Source: Gemmatimonadota bacterium
GTDB taxonomy: Bacteria > Gemmatimonadota > Gemmatimonadetes > Longimicrobiales > Gaopeijiaceae
DNA: 64,000 nucleotides
Assembly (NCBI GenBank): GCA_022823225.1
Contig: JAJDXM010000026.1
Coordinates: 20,788 to 84,787 of the forward strand
Direction of reading: 5' to 3'
The number at the start of each line of letters is the position of its first letter. Position 1 is the first letter of the stretch. The position numbers and the translations under genes were made by a program. Below are positions 59,914 to 64,000 of the stretch, one piece after another. A model generated the notes under the pieces. It saw only the letters and a program-made list of their open reading frames with translations. It did not search any database and was not told the DNA's origin.

Positions 59914-62174
59914 GGGGGTGGCCCCCGGTACTTTGGACTGCCGCGGGCTTTGCCGCTGGCGCGGCCGCCAGCGCGGCAATGGGGTTCGACCGAACCCTCC
60001 TCACCATCCTGATCGCTTTCGTTCCCATCCTGATATGGCGCGGTCCCAAAACGCGGGCCCTGCCGCTCCTCCTCCTCTTTCTCGCGGGCCTGCTGTGGGG
60101 GACTTCCGCACGCCGCGCCACCGGGCGCTGCACCGCCGCCGCGGCCGACGGCGCCGAGGCGCGCGTGCAGGGGTACTTCGTCCGCGCCAGCGCCGACGGC
60201 GCCTCGACCCTGCGAACGCCGTGCGGCGAGGTCCGGGTCTACACCCGCGCCGGAGCGCCGCCCGAGGCCCTTCCGGTCTCGGTCGAGGGGCGCTGGATCC
60301 GCTCGGTCCGCCCGGACGGCAGCACATCCGTGTACCTGAGCGCCTCGTCGGTCGAGGAGACGGCCGGCGGCGGCGTCCCGTGGCATGTGCGGCTGCGCTC
60401 GCAGGTCCGGGGCCGCGCCGCCGAGGCGCTCGAGCGCAGGCTCGGGGCCCAGGCCGGGGTCGCCTCGGCGCTGGTGCTGGCCGAGCGCGAGGGAATTCCC
60501 CGCGAGCTCTGGGAGGCCTTCGCGCGGTCGGGAACCGCCCATCTCCTCTCGATCTCGGGGTTTCACGTCGGCGTGGTCGCCGCGCTGCTCAGCGCCCTCC
60601 TCGCCGCCACCTCCCCACGCAGACGCGCCGCGGGCGTCGCCGTGGGGGTGTGGTCGTACGTGCTGCTCATCGGCGCGCCCACCTCGGCGACCCGCGCGGC
60701 CTGGATGACCACCGCCTTCGTGCTGGGACGCCTCCGCCGGGCGCCGTCGCGCGCGCTGGGTGCGCTGGGCCTCTCGATGCTGATGATCGCGCTGCTGCGC
60801 CCCTCGGTCGTGGGAGGCGCCGGCTTTCAGCTCACCGTCGCGGGGACCGCCGGGATCCTCATCATGTCGCGCTGGATGCTCCGGCACTGGCCCGCCCACC
60901 CGGGCCGCGAGAAGATCGCGCCCGCGGTTGCCGCCGGCGTCGGGGCCTCGGTCTTCACGGCGCCGGTGCTCGCGTACCACTTCGGCCAGGTCCCGCTTCT
61001 CTCGCTGCCTTCGTCGATCCTGCTCACGCCGCTCATCGCCGCGGCCGTCCCGGGGGTGATCCTCACGATCATTCTGGACATGCTGCACATCCCGGGCGCG
61101 CAGGTGGCCGGGGCGGGCGCGGAGGGGCTGCTGCACGCGGTCACCGCCGCCGCGGCGAAGATAGGGGCGCTCCCCGGCACGACCGTGCTGCTCACGCCCC
61201 GCGAGGCCGCCCTCCTCACGCTGGGGGCGCTCCTGCCCATGGCGCTGCCGGTTGTGCAGTGGCGAAGGCGCCCGGCCGTGCGCGCCGCGGTCTCGGTGCT
61301 CACGGCCTGCGCGGCGCTCTGGGGGGGACAGGCCGCGCTCGCCCTGGCCGGGCGCGGCACCCTGGAGATCGTCGCGATCGACGTGGGGCAGGGCGACGCG
61401 ATCGCGCTGCGCACGCCGCGGGGGCGGTGGCTGCTCGTCGATGCCGGTCCGCGCGGCTTCGGGGGCTCCGACGCGGGCCTCACCCGAGTGGTGCCGTACC
61501 TGCACGCGCGGGGAGCGCGCCGCCTCGAGGCGGTGATCCTCACCCACCCGGACGAGGACCACGCCGGGGGCCTCGCCTCGGTGCTCGGGAGCGTCACCAC
61601 GCGGGCCGTGATCGGGCCGGGCGTCAGCATCGGACAGGCGGGACACATGGACGGCCTCGCCGAGGCCCGCCGCGAAGGCGTCCCCTGGCGACGCGCCGCC
61701 GCCGGCGACGCCTGGACCCTCGACGGCGTGCATTTCCGCGTCCTGCACCCGCCCGCCCCCGGTCCCGGCGGCGCTCGCGGCCCCGACGCCCCCGCCCCCG
61801 ACGCTCCCAACGACTGGTCGGTGGTGCTCCACGTCCGCTACGGCGACTTCACCGCGCTCCTCATGGGCGATGCCGACGAACGCGTCGAGTCGCTCATCCT
61901 GCGGACTGATTCCGCGGCCGCAACCGGCGTTACGGTGCTGAAGGTTGGCCACCACGGCAGCGCCACGTCCTCCTCGGCCGCCTTCGTCGCAGCCACCCGG
62001 CCCGGATTCGCCCTCATCCCGGTCGGCGCGCGCAACCGCTACGGCCACCCCGCGCCCGAGGTGCTCGCGCGGCTGCGGGAAGCCGGCGCCCGGACCTTCC
62101 GCACCGACCTGTCCGGCACGATCGCACTCGCCACCCGCAGCGACGGCACCGTCACCGTGCGCACGGCGCGCTGA
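59910..62174 (+). CDS. comEC: DNA-uptake channel ComEC/Rec2
   Basis: The 754-residue protein has an N-terminal membrane and OB region, a Competence domain (about 190-450, LLSISGFHVGVVAALLSALL and PTSATRAAWMTTAF) and a C-terminal metallo-beta-lactamase domain. The latter has VAIDVGQGDAIAL, LTHPDEDHAGGL (metal site) and LLMGDADERVES with LKVGHHGSATSSS. It takes up single-stranded DNA across the inner membrane during natural transformation. No other competence gene is in the window. A short Pro/Ala/Gly-rich tract lies near residue 615. Confidence 0.93.
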   Translation: MRGWPPVLWTAAGFAAGAAASAAMGFDRTLLTILIAFVPILIWRGPKTRALPLLLLFLAGLLWGTSARRATGRCTAAAADGAEARVQGYFVRASADGASTLRTPCGEVRVYTRAGAPPEALPVSVEGRWIRSVRPDGSTSVYLSASSVEETAGGGVPWHVRLRSQVRGRAAEALERRLGAQAGVASALVLAEREGIPRELWEAFARSGTAHLLSISGFHVGVVAALLSALLAATSPRRRAAGVAVGVWSYVLLIGAPTSATRAAWMTTAFVLGRLRRAPSRALGALGLSMLMIALLRPSVVGGAGFQLTVAGTAGILIMSRWMLRHWPAHPGREKIAPAVAAGVGASVFTAPVLAYHFGQVPLLSLPSSILLTPLIAAAVPGVILTIILDMLHIPGAQVAGAGAEGLLHAVTAAAAKIGALPGTTVLLTPREAALLTLGALLPMALPVVQWRRRPAVRAAVSVLTACAALWGGQAALALAGRGTLEIVAIDVGQGDAIALRTPRGRWLLVDAGPRGFGGSDAGLTRVVPYLHARGARRLEAVILTHPDEDHAGGLASVLGSVTTRAVIGPGVSIGQAGHMDGLAEARREGVPWRRAAAGDAWTLDGVHFRVLHPPAPGPGGARGPDAPAPDAPNDWSVVLHVRYGDFTALLMGDADERVESLILRTDSAAATGVTVLKVGHHGSATSSSAAFVAATRPGFALIPVGARNRYGHPAPEVLARLREAGARTFRTDLSGTIALATRSDGTVTVRTAR

Positions 62175-62189
62175 CGCTGCGCCGAGCGC

Positions 62190-62218
62190 TTGTCAGCACC
62201 GCCCCTCTCCGGCATCTT
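62190..62218 (+). promoter_or_regulatory. Candidate promoter for a leaderless fbp transcript
   Basis: TTGTCA (62190-62195) and CATCTT (62213-62218) are 17 nt apart, and the fbp ATG lies 8 nt after the latter. No ribosome-binding site is visible before the ATG. The -10 match is weak. Confidence 0.35.
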
Positions 62219-62226
62219 AACCCGCC

Positions 62227-63243
62227 ATGCGAAGCAAAGTCGTCACCATCGACCGGCACATCATCGACCAGGAGCGGAAGAACCCGGGCGCGACCGGCCG
62301 CTTCTCCCTGCTCCTCTACGACATCGCGCTGGCCGCCAAGATCATCTCGCGCGAGGTGAACATGGCGGGGCTGATCGACGTGCTCGGGCGCACCGGCGAG
62401 GTCAACGTCCAGGGCGAGGAGGTCCAGAAGCTCGACGCGTTCGCCCAGGAGGCGATGGTCAAGGCGATGGACCACGCCGGGCACCTCTGCTGCATGGTGT
62501 CGGAGGAGTGCGAGGACATCATCCCGATCCCCGAGAAGTTCGACATGGGGCCCTACGTGCTCCTCTTCGACCCGCTCGACGGCTCGTCTAACATCAATGT
62601 GAACGTCTCGATCGGCACGATCTTCTCCGTACTGCACCGCACGACCCCCCGGGGGCGCCCCGGCACGATCGACGACTGCCTGCAGCCCGGATACCGCCAG
62701 CTCGCGGCCGGATACGTCATCTACGGCTCGTCGACGATGCTCGTCTACACGACCGGGATCACGTCGGGCGTGCACGGCTTCACCCTCGACCCCTCGATCG
62801 GCGAATTCCTGCTCAGCCACCGCGACATCCGCATCCCCGATCCCCCGGCGAAGGTCTACTCGGTCAACGAAGCCTACTACGGGCTCTGGTCGGAGGAGCA
62901 GCAGCGCTTGGTCGACCATCTGCGGGGGCTCGACGGGAAGGGGAACGGCGGCTTCAAGTCGCGCTACATCGGCTCTCTCGTCTCGGATTTCCACCGGACC
63001 TTGCTCCAGGGGGGAATCTTCATGTATCCTCCGGACGAGCGTGCGCCGAAGGGCAAGCTGAGGATCCTCTACGAGGCTTCCCCGCTGGCGCTCGTGTGCG
63101 AGGCGGCGGGCGGACGGGCATCGGACGGGTTCCGGAATATCCTGAATCTGATCCCCCGCGGACTCCACGACCGGACGCCGGTCTTCCTGGGCTCGAAAAG
63201 CCTCGTGGGGCTGGCGGAGAAGTACCTGATAGGAGACCTCTGA
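62227..63243 (+). CDS. fbp: Fructose-1,6-bisphosphatase class I
   Basis: The 338-residue gluconeogenic enzyme removes the 1-phosphate of fructose-1,6-bisphosphate. It has the metal-binding DPLDGSSN (115-122), VSEECEDI, and the sugar-phosphate part [24 protein letters not shown]. The C-terminus [21 protein letters not shown] completes the class I pattern. It stands alone between comEC and the lipoprotein gene; no ribosome-binding site precedes it. Confidence 0.96.
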   Translation: MRSKVVTIDRHIIDQERKNPGATGRFSLLLYDIALAAKIISREVNMAGLIDVLGRTGEVNVQGEEVQKLDAFAQEAMVKAMDHAGHLCCMVSEECEDIIPIPEKFDMGPYVLLFDPLDGSSNINVNVSIGTIFSVLHRTTPRGRPGTIDDCLQPGYRQLAAGYVIYGSSTMLVYTTGITSGVHGFTLDPSIGEFLLSHRDIRIPDPPAKVYSVNEAYYGLWSEEQQRLVDHLRGLDGKGNGGFKSRYIGSLVSDFHRTLLQGGIFMYPPDERAPKGKLRILYEASPLALVCEAAGGRASDGFRNILNLIPRGLHDRTPVFLGSKSLVGLAEKYLIGDL

Positions 63244-63546
63244 CGGAATCATGCCTGACAGGGCGCCAAAAAACCGTCCAACGCCCGTTTTCGGACCCTC
63301 CGGGGCGCTGGTCGGGATGCGGTATGTGCAGTGCTGACATGCACTTGCGCACAATCGCCAGTTTGGCACCACAATTGCATGTTCAGAGCAGCCGACCCCG
63401 GAGTGCGGGGACGACTTTGACAACCCTTGGCAATCGTCTCTGGTGAACAGGGACGCTCAGTCATAGATTCGACTCACCCGGATCCCTCGGCACACGGCCG
63501 AAGCGACGGGTGACGAAACATCCATCCAAAAGGAATGGAATAGGAC
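63244..63546. other. Intergenic region, no gene seen
   Basis: These 303 nt hold no supported gene. Features are a 5-bp hairpin CCCCG-GAGTG-CGGGG at 63396-63410 without a T-tract, and a perfect TTGACA at 63417-63422 that has no good -10 at the proper distance. Confidence 0.5.
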
Positions 63547-64000
63547 ATGAACAGACTCAAAGTTCTTGTGGCGGCTGCGCTGCTCGGACTCCCTCTCGCG
63601 GCGTGTGAGGAAGGCACCAAGCCTCCGCCGATAGGTGAGATCGAGGGCCAGGTGGTCATCGAGGGCGAGGGGATGGACGGAATCTCCGTCAACCTGAGCA
63701 GCGGTGCCGCGACGACGACGAGCAACGGCGGGTTCTACCAGTTCTCCGATGTGGAGGGCGGGACGTACACCGTCACCATCAGCGGCTTCCCGGCGGACGC
63801 GAGCTTCGACGCCACCTCGAGGGAGGTGACGATCTCGAGCACCGGGCAGACCGTCACCAGCAACTTCTCGGGATCCTACATCCGGACCGCCAGCCTGATG
63901 GGCATGGTGACGGTCGAGGGCGTGGGGCTTCCGGGCATCACGGTGGACGTCAGCGGCCGCGACGCCGCGCAGACCACGACCGACGCCAACGGGCAGTACA
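63547..64000 (+). CDS. Repeat-domain lipoprotein, N-terminal part (runs off the window)
   Basis: The first 151 codons encode a lipoprotein signal (KVLVAAALLGLPLAAC, lipobox LAAC) and then copies of a carboxypeptidase-regulatory/Ig-like beta-sandwich. One copy is IEGQVVIEGEGMDGISVNL with TTTSNGGFYQFSDVEGGTYTVTISG; the next starts LMGMVTVEGVGLPGITVDVSG with TTTDANGQY. Such repeats make extended surface or adhesin-like proteins. The end is outside the window, so length and further domains are unknown. ATG 63547 follows a weak AGGA. Confidence 0.75.
   Translation, partial: MNRLKVLVAAALLGLPLAACEEGTKPPPIGEIEGQVVIEGEGMDGISVNLSSGAATTTSNGGFYQFSDVEGGTYTVTISGFPADASFDATSREVTISSTGQTVTSNFSGSYIRTASLMGMVTVEGVGLPGITVDVSGRDAAQTTTDANGQY

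Noticed and set aside
63417..63422. TTGACA as the -35 of the terminal lipoprotein gene
   Set aside because: No acceptable -10 hexamer at 16-18 nt, so it is not listed as a promoter.
1..64000. tRNA, rRNA, CRISPR arrays, insertion sequences
   Set aside because: I looked through the few non-coding gaps and saw no cloverleaf, rRNA-like stretch, regularly spaced repeat array or transposase gene. A covariance-model search would be needed to exclude small RNAs.

Overview
The window is G+C-rich, densely coded chromosomal DNA from a diderm bacterium. It carries a Tsx-like outer-membrane barrel, several lipobox lipoproteins, a MurE with the meso-diaminopimelate signature DNPR, and six-bladed-propeller and TPR secreted proteins. 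This mix, with a propeller containing the string GRSGEGPGEF, suggests Gemmatimonadota or a close relative. That is an inference from protein style; no rRNA gene is present to settle it.

Region 1 (1-9.3 kb) is accessory metabolism. It holds the start of an acyl-CoA synthetase (minus strand, cut by the window edge), a Yip1-like membrane protein, a tetrahaem and an octahaem-TPR c-type cytochrome with overlapping genes, and two small membrane proteins. A minus-strand transport operon follows (DUF4212 small subunit, sodium:solute symporter, Tsx-like channel), then a FitA/FitB-type toxin-antitoxin pair.

Region 2 (9.3-21.8 kb) is a formate/C1 block. It contains formate-tetrahydrofolate ligase, an NAD-type formate dehydrogenase (fdhB and fdhA), the sulfurtransferase fdhD, and a MobA-MobB fusion for molybdenum-cofactor maturation. 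FdhA is a selenoprotein: an in-frame UGA sits at the active-site position and is followed by a SECIS-like hairpin whose GGUCU loop lies 18 nt after the UGA. Interleaved are an ADP-ribosylglycohydrolase with a decayed partial copy, a secreted propeller protein, and an AAA ATPase + DUF4276 (TOPRIM-like) pair that resembles OLD/AbiL-type defence modules.

Region 3 (21.8-25.6 kb) has an HGSNAT/DUF5009-type membrane acyltransferase, a DUF2911 protein, and a secreted TPR protein ending at a strong intrinsic terminator.

Region 4 (25.7-43.2 kb) is a complete-looking dcw cluster: MraZ operator and promoter, mraZ, rsmH, ftsL, ftsI, murE, murF, mraY, murD, ftsW, murG, murC, ftsQ, ftsA, ftsZ, then an M23 peptidase. 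Most junctions are 4-nt overlaps. murB and ddl are not in it.

Region 5 (43.2-64 kb) is mostly housekeeping: a vWA-like membrane protein, ftsY, recG, asnS, a 2-hydroxyacid dehydrogenase, a truncated MazG beside repeats and a DUF222-HNH gene, alr, cdd, two hypothetical envelope proteins, mtaB, miaB, a LapA-like protein, comEC, fbp, and the start of a repeat-domain lipoprotein cut by the window edge. I saw no tRNA, rRNA or CRISPR array.
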